A stretch of 64,000 nucleotides of DNA from Prevotella sp902465605 (GTDB taxonomy: Bacteria > Bacteroidota > Bacteroidia > Bacteroidales > Bacteroidaceae): NCBI GenBank assembly GCA_902465605.1, contig CABQNT010000008.1, positions 62,001 through 126,000 of the forward strand, given 5' to 3'. Position 1 is the first letter of the stretch. The number at the start of each line of letters is the position of its first letter. This document shows positions 36,946 to 45,829 of this stretch, one piece after another. A model generated the notes under the pieces. It saw only the letters and a program-made list of their open reading frames with translations. It made no database searches and was not told where the DNA came from. The position numbers were made by a program, and so were the translations under genes.

Positions 36946-36963
36946 TGCAATGTATACATTGCA
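36946..36963. promoter_or_regulatory. 18-bp perfect palindrome, candidate ppdK operator
   Basis: TGCAATGTATACATTGCA is a perfect 18-bp inverted repeat with no spacer. Its centre is about 62 bases upstream of the predicted ppdK start, just above the -33 box, where a class I activator would bind. No hairpin loop is possible, so it reads as a dimer-binding site. Confidence 0.6.
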
Positions 36964-37120
36964 TTTATTAGGATTAAAAATATAGGAACTCGTGTACCCA
37001 TGCCGCCTCATATAATATTGAGGCCATTGATGGTATGCCAAAAGATTATAAATATGCGATTCGTACGGTCTGCTTTTCAGTCAATTAAACCGTGTTCACT
37101 GGGAATTACAGATGGCCTGC

Positions 37121-37594
37121 TTATTTTCCATTTAATTGAATAAATAACTCTTTGCAGGCGATTTCTATCAAGTCAAGCGCATATTTAAAATCTTCATCTC
37201 CTCCATAATATGGATCTGGTACCACATCAACATTCTGCTTGTCTTTTAGGTAACTTGCCAGCATCTCAACCTTCTGGGCATCTTCTTCGGTAGCTGCCAT
37301 AGCGGTAATCATGCGTTTGTTTTCGTGATCCATCACATAGATATGGTCAAAATTTGCGAAATCATCTACATTGAACTGGCGAGCACGGCTGTCAAACCGA
37401 TATCCTCTTTGTGCACCATGTTTTCTCATTCTATGGTCGGGTAATTGCCCGATGTGCCAATCGCCAATGCCCGCTGAGTCGATGACGAATTCATCTTCCA
37501 TGCCAGCAGCCTTGACAACGGATTTCATCACGCCCTCTGCCGCCGGACTTCTGCAAATGTTTCCTAAACACACGAATAACAATCTCTTTTTCAT
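37121..37594 (-). CDS. Low-molecular-weight protein tyrosine phosphatase
   Basis: A 157-residue cytosolic phosphatase. The start MKKRLLFVCLGNICRSPAAE contains the P-loop C9-LGNIC-R15-S, and the catalytic acid is the Asp in VPDPYYGGDEDF. The length matches the family. In-frame Met codons at 37603 and 37633 lie further upstream within rmuC; 37594 is preferred because it gives the family's usual N-terminus, one base after the rmuC stop. Such enzymes often reverse bacterial tyrosine-kinase action on capsule systems, but no such system is in view. Confidence 0.9.
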   Translation of the reverse strand: MKKRLLFVCLGNICRSPAAEGVMKSVVKAAGMEDEFVIDSAGIGDWHIGQLPDHRMRKHGAQRGYRFDSRARQFNVDDFANFDHIYVMDHENKRMITAMAATEEDAQKVEMLASYLKDKQNVDVVPDPYYGGDEDFKYALDLIEIACKELFIQLNGK

Positions 37595-37595
37595 C

Positions 37596-38978
37596 TTATT
37601 CATCTTCGTTTTCTTCTGTAATGTCCAACACATCAGGTTGGGTCATAGGGATCGGTTGGTTTGCACTTTCTTTTACGCCTAATTCTTTCAGTTCGTTGGC
37701 CTTCTGCACAATACTTTGCCGCCCCGTATAAGCCTTGTTGTAAGCCTCCCCATAGTCTTTATGAAGCATGTCAATGTCTTTGCCAATCTTGTCAAATCGT
37801 TTAATGAATTCGCCTACGCGTTTCAATAATTCTTCAGCCAAGGCGAAAACCTTCTTTTGGTTTTCGGTTTGTGCATATTGTCTCCAAGCTATCTGAATCA
37901 TACGCAATATGGCCATTAAGTTTTGTTGGCTGGTGATGAACACTTGTTTGTCGAAAGCCTCACTCCATATCTTGGAATCTGTGTCTAAAGCCAGCTGCAA
38001 AGCTCCTTCGTTTGGAACGAACATGATGACGAAATCAATGGCTTTTCGTGGCGAATGCACATATTTGCTGTAGTCTTTCTTGGCGAGATTGGTGGCCTGT
38101 GTTCGGATACTGCTCACCAAGTCGGCTGCAAACTTTTTCTTGAGAGCTTCTTCTTCGGTGTTTACATATTGATAATAGGCATCAATAGACATCTTGGCAT
38201 CGATGATGACATCTTCATTGTTTGGGTAATGTAGAATCACATCAGGGATCATCCGCCTTCCTGTGTCATCATTTTTAATCACATTTCCCTTTTCATCTGT
38301 TAATGTGTGCTGGATGTCATAATCGATACCGACTTTGTAACCTTGACTTTCCAGAATGTCTGTCAGTATGCGTTCGCCCCAATTGCCTTGTGCCTTATTT
38401 CCTCCTCTAATTACATTGGTCAGTCGGGTTGCGGTAGTTTCAATCTTCTGTGTCTGCAAACTCATCTCTCTGAGTTGTTGTGATAGCGAGGCAGTATTCT
38501 TGGATGTTTCTGTATTTGTGTGCTGAATGGCTTGTTGCAATTGCTCGATGTTCATCTTAAGTGGTTTCGTTAGATGCTCCATCGATTCGTTATTGGTTGT
38601 CTTCAGTCGTTCCGACGTCTGTTCTAAGATGCGAGTTGCCAAATTTGAGAACTGTTCTTGAACAGTCTTCAGTTGTTGTTCAAATTGCTCGCGGCGCATT
38701 TCTGTCTCTTTCGAATGCGATGCTTGTTCTGATTCCAACTGCGTGGTTACTCGCTCCAACTCAAGTTTGATAGTTATCAACTGTTGTTGTTGCTCTGCTT
38801 GCTCACGCTGAAGTCGGTCACGTTCTGCTTGTAGCTGAGTGCCAAGTTCTTGTTCGTGCGCCAATTGTTGATTAGACAATACGTTTTTGGTTTCCAGCTT
38901 TTTCAGCTTTCCGTTTAACAAGAAAAAGACAAAGATTGCTCCAACGATGAGGCCTATGGCTAAGTATATGAATTCCAT
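37596..38978 (-). CDS. rmuC: DNA recombination protein RmuC
   Basis: A 460-residue RmuC protein. An N-terminal membrane segment (IYLAIGLIVGAIFVFFLLNG) is followed by a long Gln-rich coiled coil (about 30-190), then the nuclease-like RmuC domain: TRLTNVIRGGNKAQGNWGE, DVILHYPNNEDVIIDAKMSI, KAIDFVIMFVPNEGAL and RMIQIAWRQYAQTENQ. It limits DNA inversion and rearrangement in E. coli; the mechanism is unclear. The promoter at 38983-39013 ends 4 bases before the ATG, so the mRNA should be leaderless. Confidence 0.94.
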   Translation of the reverse strand: MEFIYLAIGLIVGAIFVFFLLNGKLKKLETKNVLSNQQLAHEQELGTQLQAERDRLQREQAEQQQQLITIKLELERVTTQLESEQASHSKETEMRREQFEQQLKTVQEQFSNLATRILEQTSERLKTTNNESMEHLTKPLKMNIEQLQQAIQHTNTETSKNTASLSQQLREMSLQTQKIETTATRLTNVIRGGNKAQGNWGERILTDILESQGYKVGIDYDIQHTLTDEKGNVIKNDDTGRRMIPDVILHYPNNEDVIIDAKMSIDAYYQYVNTEEEALKKKFAADLVSSIRTQATNLAKKDYSKYVHSPRKAIDFVIMFVPNEGALQLALDTDSKIWSEAFDKQVFITSQQNLMAILRMIQIAWRQYAQTENQKKVFALAEELLKRVGEFIKRFDKIGKDIDMLHKDYGEAYNKAYTGRQSIVQKANELKELGVKESANQPIPMTQPDVLDITEENEDE

Positions 38979-38982
38979 ATTG

Positions 38983-39013
38983 CAAAGATAATTGATTTGA
39001 CATGCATCTCAAA
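38983..39013 (-). promoter_or_regulatory. rmuC promoter, predicted leaderless
   Basis: On the minus strand, TTTG (39013-39010), 19 bases, TATCTTTG (38990-38983), then CAAT and the ATG at 38978. Confidence 0.7.
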
Positions 39014-39027
39014 GTGTTCACGGCATT

Positions 39028-40326
39028 TTATTTTTTCACCCAATTCAGATGCATTCTTCGATACAAGAACCATTGTATGCCACCTCTCAAGCCTAAATAG
39101 ACAATGAAAGCCATCCATAGAGCGTGATTTCCCAAGTAGCTTTGTAGGGCAAGGTACAACGCAAAGAAGACAAGAGCTGATACCACTGAAGATACCAGCA
39201 TGCCCCTTGTGGCCGTGAGTCCAATAAAAATGCCGTCATAGACAAAGGCCGATACACTGACAATAGGAATCATCACGGCCCACAAGAAATATGCTTCGGC
39301 AGATTGTACGACAACAGCTTCGTTGGTCAACAGCATCAGAAAGCCATTGCCTCCAACCGAATAGACCAGCGTGAACACAACGGCCATGATGGCTCCCCAT
39401 GCGAACAAGCTGTTGTAGACCCTGTCAAAGGCCAGCTTATTCGCTGCACTATAATACTTCCCACTAAGAGCTTCTCCGGCGTAGGCAAATCCATCCATGA
39501 CGTAAGAGAAGAGGGTGAACAAGGTCATTAAGAGCGTATTGACAGACAGGATGATGGCTCCTTGCCTCGATCCGGCTGAAATGAAAAAGAAATTAACACC
39601 AACCAGGAATAGCGTTCGTATGAAAATGTCGCGGTTGACGGCAAAGAATCGAACCATTGTACTTCGCTTAAACAAGTCGTCTTTCCAATTATATTCAGCC
39701 AACCTGCCATAATACCGCTTCCAACAGTACAAGGCAAGTAGGAAACCGGTCCACTGTGCCGTCAACGTTCCCAACGCTACACCTTGGATTTTCATGCCAA
39801 ATCCAAATACAAAGGTCACGCTTGCAACGATATTCACGATGTTTTGAAAGATGGATACCAACATGGGGATTCGCGTATTTTGCATGCCTATAAACCATCC
39901 CGTCAATCCGTATAGCCCCAACATGGCTGGTGCGCCCCAAATGCAAATGGAAAAATAAATCGCTGCCTGTTCCGCTATATGTTCTGTGGGCTGCATGATG
40001 GACAGCGCCATCCAACGAATTGGAAGTTGGAAGAGGATAAAAATCACAGCAATGGCCGTACTGATAGTCAGCGAACGAACCAACAATCTCATGGCTTCGG
40101 TCAAATCACGTCTTCCTAATGCTTGAGATGTCATGCCGCTGGTACCCATCCGCAAGAAACCAAAGAGCCAATACAGCACATTGAAAATCATGGTGCCAAT
40201 GGCGATGGCTCCAATATAAATCACATCACCCATGTGTCCCACAATGGTCAGGTCGATGATGCCTAATAGTGGAATGGTGATGTTTGATATGATGGATGGC
40301 AACGCCAATTTAAATACTTGCTTCAT
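39028..40326 (-). CDS. MATE-family efflux transporter (DinF-like)
   Basis: A 432-residue exporter with 12 predicted spans in two six-span halves. The N-terminal half begins FKLALPSIISNITIPLLGIIDLTIVGHMGD, typical of MATE proteins of the DinF branch, and FGFLRMGTSGMTSQALGRRD follows. Family members use Na+ or H+ gradients to expel cationic drugs or other small molecules; the substrate here is unknown. It lies 92 bases downstream of relA on the same strand and may be co-transcribed with it. Confidence 0.9.
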   Translation of the reverse strand: MKQVFKLALPSIISNITIPLLGIIDLTIVGHMGDVIYIGAIAIGTMIFNVLYWLFGFLRMGTSGMTSQALGRRDLTEAMRLLVRSLTISTAIAVIFILFQLPIRWMALSIMQPTEHIAEQAAIYFSICIWGAPAMLGLYGLTGWFIGMQNTRIPMLVSIFQNIVNIVASVTFVFGFGMKIQGVALGTLTAQWTGFLLALYCWKRYYGRLAEYNWKDDLFKRSTMVRFFAVNRDIFIRTLFLVGVNFFFISAGSRQGAIILSVNTLLMTLFTLFSYVMDGFAYAGEALSGKYYSAANKLAFDRVYNSLFAWGAIMAVVFTLVYSVGGNGFLMLLTNEAVVVQSAEAYFLWAVMIPIVSVSAFVYDGIFIGLTATRGMLVSSVVSALVFFALYLALQSYLGNHALWMAFIVYLGLRGGIQWFLYRRMHLNWVKK

Positions 40327-40418
40327 AATTGCTGCCTAAGACAATGCGAATATACTGATTATTATCATTATACTTAGCTGGTATCTGGATGAAAAGAGAG
40401 GGCAAAAAGATTCTTTAT

Positions 40419-42626
40419 TTACAGTCGGGTCACTTGTTTTACTCCTTTCACCGTTTGTAATTTCTTGATCAAAGCATCCAGCTTCGTCACATCATCCAAT
40501 TGAACAGAAAGATTACCACTGAACAATCCGTCGTTTGAATCGATATTGATGGAACGCATCACAATTCTCTCTTCTTTAGAGAGAATGCTGGTAATGTTGT
40601 TCACTATTCCGATATCGTCATTCCCTATGATGCGCAGTACGATGGTATATAAAGCCCCATTTTGTCCGCTCCATCTGGCTTTGACCATTCGATACCCAAA
40701 TCTCTTCCTCATCTCAGGTGCGTTGGGACAGTCTTTCCTATGTATTTTGATGCCGCCACTTACCGTTACAAACCCAAAGACGTCGTCACCATAGATAGGA
40801 TGACAGCACTGAGCCAATGTGTAATCGATGCCCTTCAGGTTCTTGTCGATGACCAACACGTCAGATTGGCTGGTCATTTGTCCGTCAGGGTGCTCCAAAC
40901 TGAACTCATCTGCACGTTGAACTGCCTTCAGAGTGTTAACGTTCAATTCTTTGTCACGCAGTTCTACATACCTGTCAATGATGTCATTAGGGTCAAGTTT
41001 CTCATCAGCTATTTGCTTGTAAAAGTCAGATATCTCCTTGTATCCCATCTTCTTCACCAGGTGGTTCATGATGGTTTCGTCTAGTTCCACCTTCTTGTTC
41101 TTGAACCGACGCTCCAGTAATTCCTTGGCATAAAGCCCATCTTTCACCTGAGTTTCTTTCAATGCCAGGCGTATTTTGGCTTTTGCCTTGCTAGTCTTGA
41201 CGATTTTCAGCCAACTCTGGTTTGGTTTTTGGTTGCTTTGCGTCAATATCTCAACCGTGTCACCCGATTTCAATTGTTCCCTAATAGGAACATTCTTGTT
41301 GTTGATGCGCGCGCCAACACATTTGCTACCTACGGCAGAGTGGATGTAATAGGCAAAGTCCAAGACCGTAGCCCCGCTAGGGAACTTCTTGATTTCACCT
41401 TTTGGTGTGAACACGTATACCTCGTCTTCGTATAGATCCAGTTTGAACTGATCCATTACTTGCAAGTCGTCACCCGCTTCCAAGGCTGTTCTTATGCTGG
41501 CCAACCATTCGTCGATGTTGCCCTGACTCTTGATGCCTTTATATCGCCAATGCGCAGCCAAGCCCCGCTCTGCAATCTCGTCCATTCGTTCAGTACGTAT
41601 CTGTACCTCAACCCATTTGTTCTCTGGTCCCAAAACGGTGATGTGCAAACTCTCATATCCATTGGATTTTGGAACCGAGAGCCAGTCGCGCAATCGCTTT
41701 GGGTTGGGCTGATACATGTCCGTGATGATGGAGTAGACCTGCCAACATTGCATCTTTTCTTTCTCCAAAGGCGCATCCAAGATAATGCGTATTGCAAAAA
41801 GATCATAGATACCTTCGAAGTTACATTTCTGCTTCTTCATCTTTTGCCATATAGAATGAATGCTCTTGGTGCGTCCCTTCATCTGAAATTTCAACCCTGC
41901 GTCTTCCAACTTCTGCTGGATAGGATTGATGAAGCTCGCGATATAACTGTCACGAGCCTTTTTCGTCGCATTGAGCTTATCCTTGATCATGTAATAAGCA
42001 TCATGCTCAAGGTACTTCAAACTCAGGTCTTCCAGTTCGCTCTTCAGTTGATAAAGCCCCAATTTATGAGCTAAGGGCGCATACAAATAGCTTGCCTCCT
42101 CACTCACTTGTCGCTTTGCCTCCACGTTTTCAGCATCTCTGATATGGCGCATCAAGTTCACGCGGTCAGCAATCATAATCAAGATGACACGCATATCCTC
42201 AGCAAAGGTGAGTAGCAGATTCCTGAAATTCTCACTTTCAACCACAGGATTCTTGCTATACAGTGCATTAATTCTTACCAGACCATGAATGATATGTGCT
42301 ACTACCTCACCATATTTGGCGCTAACGTCATCGATGTCCAAGTAACCGTTGACCACACTTTGGTACAGCAAGATAGCAACCACGCCATCCCTTTTCAGGC
42401 CAATTTCATTGACGGCAATTTCTGCTGTCTGCATCGAGTTCAACACTGGGTTCAACCCAAAGGCATCCCTTGTGATGAGGCCATTCTCCAGAGATGTCTT
42501 CAAATGCGATTTGATGTTTGCTTCATCGTTTTCCTGAAAAGAATCGCCAATTGCTTCTTTGATGCGTTTGAATATGGCTATATATTCAGATTTTTCCGAC
42601 GCAAGGAATTCAAACTTTGTATCCAT
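40419..42626 (-). CDS. relA: RelA/SpoT homologue with degenerate hydrolase domain
   Basis: A 735-residue long RSH protein controlling (p)ppGpp. The synthetase domain is intact (KGRTKSIHSIWQKM, YDLFAIRIILD, DWLSVPKSNGYESLHITV, VEVQIRTERMDEIAERGLAAHW), as are the TGS domain (VYVFTPKGEIKKFPSGATV) and the C-terminal ACT domain. The hydrolase domain has lost its motif: the His-Asp of LLHDVVEDT is Tyr88-Gln89 (LLYQSVVNG), and HNMR is NLMR. It should therefore be a synthetase-only, RelA-like enzyme, with a separate SpoT expected elsewhere. The -7 box TATCTTTG is at 42657-42650. Confidence 0.9.
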   Translation of the reverse strand: MDTKFEFLASEKSEYIAIFKRIKEAIGDSFQENDEANIKSHLKTSLENGLITRDAFGLNPVLNSMQTAEIAVNEIGLKRDGVVAILLYQSVVNGYLDIDDVSAKYGEVVAHIIHGLVRINALYSKNPVVESENFRNLLLTFAEDMRVILIMIADRVNLMRHIRDAENVEAKRQVSEEASYLYAPLAHKLGLYQLKSELEDLSLKYLEHDAYYMIKDKLNATKKARDSYIASFINPIQQKLEDAGLKFQMKGRTKSIHSIWQKMKKQKCNFEGIYDLFAIRIILDAPLEKEKMQCWQVYSIITDMYQPNPKRLRDWLSVPKSNGYESLHITVLGPENKWVEVQIRTERMDEIAERGLAAHWRYKGIKSQGNIDEWLASIRTALEAGDDLQVMDQFKLDLYEDEVYVFTPKGEIKKFPSGATVLDFAYYIHSAVGSKCVGARINNKNVPIREQLKSGDTVEILTQSNQKPNQSWLKIVKTSKAKAKIRLALKETQVKDGLYAKELLERRFKNKKVELDETIMNHLVKKMGYKEISDFYKQIADEKLDPNDIIDRYVELRDKELNVNTLKAVQRADEFSLEHPDGQMTSQSDVLVIDKNLKGIDYTLAQCCHPIYGDDVFGFVTVSGGIKIHRKDCPNAPEMRKRFGYRMVKARWSGQNGALYTIVLRIIGNDDIGIVNNITSILSKEERIVMRSINIDSNDGLFSGNLSVQLDDVTKLDALIKKLQTVKGVKQVTRL

Positions 42627-42649
42627 CTATTTGCCTTAAAGTATACATG

Positions 42650-42707
42650 CAAAGATAATGTTTTTATTGTAAACTAATGTGTATTTCATGAAAAGTAACT
42701 ATCTTTG
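42650..42707. promoter_or_regulatory. Divergent -7 boxes, relA and DUF4301 gene
   Basis: TATCTTTG reads leftward at 42657-42650 (relA, leader about 17 bases) and rightward at 42700-42707 (DUF4301 gene, leader about 50 bases). The boxes are the same sequence; -33 matches are weak. Confidence 0.55.
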
Positions 42708-42763
42708 TATCAAATACGCAAACTTATACTTATATCCTTTCGCTAATTTATAAAGAACTCAAT

Positions 42764-44281
42764 ATGACACAACAAGATCTTCAACAAATTTCTCAAAAAG
42801 GTATTACAGAAGAACAAATCAATCAACAGTTGGAAGACATTAAAAATGGTTTCCCATTTCTTCCAATCAAGGCGGCAGCCAGTGTTGAGTATGGTATTGT
42901 TTTGCTGGACGAAGTAATGAAAAAGCATTACGTAGAGTTGTGGAATCAGTACAAACAGGGCGACCATCGCATCGTAAAGTTTGTACCAGCTTCGGGTGCA
43001 GCCAGCCGTATGTTCAAAAATCTCTATGCGTTTTTGCATGCCGACTATACGGTTCCAACGACAGATTTCGAAAAAGAGTTCTTCACTAACCTCAAAAAAT
43101 TTGCTTTTTACGAGGAACTCACAGAGGTATGCGAGCAAAACGAAGGTGTAAAAGCAGCTAAGCTTATCGCCCAAGGTCAATATAAAACGGTGGTAGAGAA
43201 CCTTTTGGAGCCAAAAGGACTCAACTATGGCAACCTGCCCAAGGGGCTGTTGTTGTTTCATGAATATGATGATGCGCCACGCACACCCATGGAAGAACAT
43301 TTGGTAGAAGCTGCTTTATATGCCAGCTGTCATGGCGACTCTTACATTCATTTTACGGTGTCACACCAGCATTTGGAGCTGTTCAAGCAGCGGGTTGAAA
43401 AGGTTGTTGATAGATTCACAAAGCGATACAAGGTACAATTCCATGTGTCGTTCTCCGAACAAAAGCCCAGCACCGACACCATCGCAGCGAACATGGATAA
43501 TACGCCATTCAGAAATAATGACGGAACTCTGCTCTTTAGGCCAGGAGGTCATGGTGCCTTAATCGAAAATCTCAATGACATTGATGCTGATGTTGTTTTC
43601 ATTAAAAACATCGACAATGTGGTTCCAGATTGCTTGAAGACCGATACTGTTACCTACAAGCAAGTGATTGGTGGCGTGTTGATTGAGCTACAGGAAAAAT
43701 GTTTCAAATACTTGCGTCTGTTGGAAAGTGGTAAATTCTCTCATGATGAGTTGGAAGAAATCATACGATTTGTACAACGTGACCTGATGTGCCGCAATGA
43801 GAAATTGAAACACATGGAAGATGAGGTGCTCTTCCCGTATCTTCGTGGAAAACTTAACCGCCCCTTGCGTGTGTGTGGGATGGTTAGAAATATTGGTGAA
43901 CCCGGCGGAGGTCCTTTCATTATTTATAGTAAAGACGGCGCTACCAGTCCGCAAATCCTTGAGTCCAGTCAGATAGACAAGAACAATGAGGAATACGTTA
44001 AGATGTTCAATGAGGGAACCCATTTCAATCCAGTGGATTTGGTTTGCGCTTTGAAAGATTATCAGGGAAAGCCATTCAACTTGCCCGATTTCGTAGACAA
44101 GGAAACGGGTTTTATCTCTACTAAAAGTAAAGACGGTAAAGAGTTGAAAGCATTAGAGTTACCAGGGTTATGGAATGGAGCCATGAGTAACTGGAATACG
44201 GTATTTGTAGAGGTTCCATTGTCCACATTCAACCCAGTAAAAATCGTGAATGATTTGTTGAGAGAGCAACATCAACCCTAA
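42764..44281 (+). CDS. DUF4301-family protein
   Basis: A 505-residue cytosolic protein matching my memory of the Bacteroidetes DUF4301 family, which starts with QQDLQQISQKGITEEQINQQ and FPFLPIKAAASVEYGI. A Ser/Ala-rich segment FVPASGAASRMFKNLY, with an Arg after the small residues, resembles a nucleotide-sugar or phosphate-binding turn; GTLLFRPGGHGALIENLND and VCGMVRNIGEPGGGPF are further conserved-looking stretches. The enzymatic role is unknown, but the pattern recalls sugar nucleotidyltransferases. It is monocistronic, with a strong hairpin terminator at 44328-44377. Confidence 0.82.
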   Translation: MTQQDLQQISQKGITEEQINQQLEDIKNGFPFLPIKAAASVEYGIVLLDEVMKKHYVELWNQYKQGDHRIVKFVPASGAASRMFKNLYAFLHADYTVPTTDFEKEFFTNLKKFAFYEELTEVCEQNEGVKAAKLIAQGQYKTVVENLLEPKGLNYGNLPKGLLLFHEYDDAPRTPMEEHLVEAALYASCHGDSYIHFTVSHQHLELFKQRVEKVVDRFTKRYKVQFHVSFSEQKPSTDTIAANMDNTPFRNNDGTLLFRPGGHGALIENLNDIDADVVFIKNIDNVVPDCLKTDTVTYKQVIGGVLIELQEKCFKYLRLLESGKFSHDELEEIIRFVQRDLMCRNEKLKHMEDEVLFPYLRGKLNRPLRVCGMVRNIGEPGGGPFIIYSKDGATSPQILESSQIDKNNEEYVKMFNEGTHFNPVDLVCALKDYQGKPFNLPDFVDKETGFISTKSKDGKELKALELPGLWNGAMSNWNTVFVEVPLSTFNPVKIVNDLLREQHQP

Positions 44282-44327
44282 TCTTTCACGCTGCTGGCTG
44301 ATTTTAAAATAATGATTGCACCCATGG

Positions 44328-44377
44328 AAAGGTGTACGCTAAACCTTGAGTATCTCAAGACTTGGCGTGCACCTTTT
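44328..44377 (+). terminator. Terminator of the DUF4301 gene
   Basis: AAAGGTG-t-ACGC (44328-44339) pairs with GCGT-g-CACCTTTT (44365-44377), enclosing a second stem CTTGAG/CTCAAG. The rest of the 44282-44630 gap holds only the promoter at 44569-44599. Confidence 0.8.
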
Positions 44378-44568
44378 GCTTTAATTGCGTCAAACAAATG
44401 TTGCTCCATATAGCTATTTCTTTCGTTCGTAGTTCTTCAAATCCTCTTATTGATAAACTTTGATGGAGGAGATTGGTGACCGAATAGCTCATTATATTTA
44501 GGTACGAAAAGACTTTGATGTGGGTACTTCCTACTTGTTTTTATCCACCAAATACCTAAAAGTTATGA

Positions 44569-44599
44569 TTGTGTCATTCGTAAATAATTTATATTTTTG
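44569..44599 (+). promoter_or_regulatory. Promoter of the hemerythrin-LuxR gene
   Basis: TTG (44569-44571), 20 bases, TATTTTTG (44592-44599), with a leader of about 25 bases. This supports the ATG at 44631 over in-frame upstream starts. Confidence 0.65.
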
Positions 44600-44630
44600 C
44601 AAACTAATACATAATCATGAGGGTAATACA

Positions 44631-45587
44631 ATGAAAGTTCATAAGATGTATGAGGCTGATGATAAGCTCATTTCTATCATCGCAGACAATTATAGCATAT
44701 TGCAAAGTCTTGGGTCGTTTGGCATTAGCCTTGGTTTTGGTGATAAAACCGTTCGTGAGGTTTGTGAAGATGAGCACGTGGACACCTATACTTTTTTGGC
44801 CATCGTCAACCTCACCATTAATGGGTATCGTGACACCGAGGATGTAGAGCGATTGTGTATACCTACCTTGATCAAATACCTAAGTGCCAGCCACGCTTAT
44901 TATCTTGATTTTCAACTGCCTTTTATCCGAAAAGAATTGGAGAGTGCACTCGATGAAAATGATAATCTGGCACGGCTCATCATCAAGATTTACGATGAAT
45001 ATGCGCACACCATTCGAAACCACATGCGCTATGAAGAGAAGAACGTGTTTCCTTACGTTAACGATTTGCTGAACAACAAGGCCAACGAGAGCTATGATAT
45101 CGAAACTTATTCAAAACATCATGGACAGACAGACCTTAAGCTGAAAGAGCTCAAGAATATCATTATCAAGTATTTACCTTCTGATGGTTTGAGGAATAAC
45201 CAGCTCACGGCCACCCTCTACGACCTGTACAATTGTGAACAATGGCTCTCGCAGCACGCATTGGTAGAGGATGAAATCTTCACACCGGCCATCCGTCATT
45301 TAGAGCGGCAGTTAAGGAAAAATGACGTGTCGGTTAAAATTTCATCCATGATCAATCAAACACCGCAAAACCAAGAGGCGTTAAGCGATAGGGAGAAAGA
45401 AGTGGTAATCAGTTTGGTGCAGGGTATGACGAACAAGGAGATTGCCGAGCATCTGTGCATTTCTATCAACACTGTCATCACGCACCGACGCAACATAGCC
45501 AGAAAACTGCAAATTCATTCGCCGGCGGGCCTTACCATTTATGCTATTGTCACCAACCTTGTTGACATCAGCAGCGTGAACTTATAA
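44631..45587 (+). CDS. Hemerythrin-domain LuxR-type regulator
   Basis: A 318-residue fusion. Residues 1-60 resemble the ScdA/RIC N-terminal domain (DUF542), but its Cys pair is replaced (GISLGFGD). Residues 80-230 form a hemerythrin-like four-helix bundle with candidate di-iron ligands His88, His131, Glu135 (HMRYEEKNVFP), His163/164, His209 and Glu213 (HALVEDEIF). Residues 250-315 are a LuxR/NarL helix-turn-helix (LSDREKEVVISLVQGMTNKE, HRRNIARKLQIHS). It probably senses oxygen, nitric oxide or iron through the di-iron site and controls transcription; this is inferred from the domains. The gene stands alone. Confidence 0.85.
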   Translation: MKVHKMYEADDKLISIIADNYSILQSLGSFGISLGFGDKTVREVCEDEHVDTYTFLAIVNLTINGYRDTEDVERLCIPTLIKYLSASHAYYLDFQLPFIRKELESALDENDNLARLIIKIYDEYAHTIRNHMRYEEKNVFPYVNDLLNNKANESYDIETYSKHHGQTDLKLKELKNIIIKYLPSDGLRNNQLTATLYDLYNCEQWLSQHALVEDEIFTPAIRHLERQLRKNDVSVKISSMINQTPQNQEALSDREKEVVISLVQGMTNKEIAEHLCISINTVITHRRNIARKLQIHSPAGLTIYAIVTNLVDISSVNL

Positions 45588-45702
45588 GAGGATTGTGGAA
45601 CGTATCGCTCCGGCAGAGTTGCAGGATGTTGTTGTGGAAAACAATTCCTACCGATGACAGAGATAAGGTAGGAGTGCATATCGCCATATTTCTCTAATTA
45701 TC

Positions 45703-45805
45703 AAGGCATTGAGGTGCGTAATCAAACTCAATGCCTTTGATGTCTAAAAGCATGGAGATTGGCAGACAAAGTCAACGTGTTTGGATGCCAAACCCAATGA
45801 CTTTG
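45703..45805. repeat. AAAGTCAATG-family palindromes
   Basis: Two palindromic members: AAGGCATTGAG (45703-45713) with CTCAATGCCTT (45727-45737), and CAAAGTCA...GTTTG (45767-45783) with CAAAC...TGACTTTG (45789-45805). They fill the gap between the convergent hemerythrin regulator and PAP2 genes and match the family consensus seen at 22995 and 33130. Confidence 0.75.
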
Positions 45806-45829
45806 TTTTCAGACCGGTAAGTCTCTATT

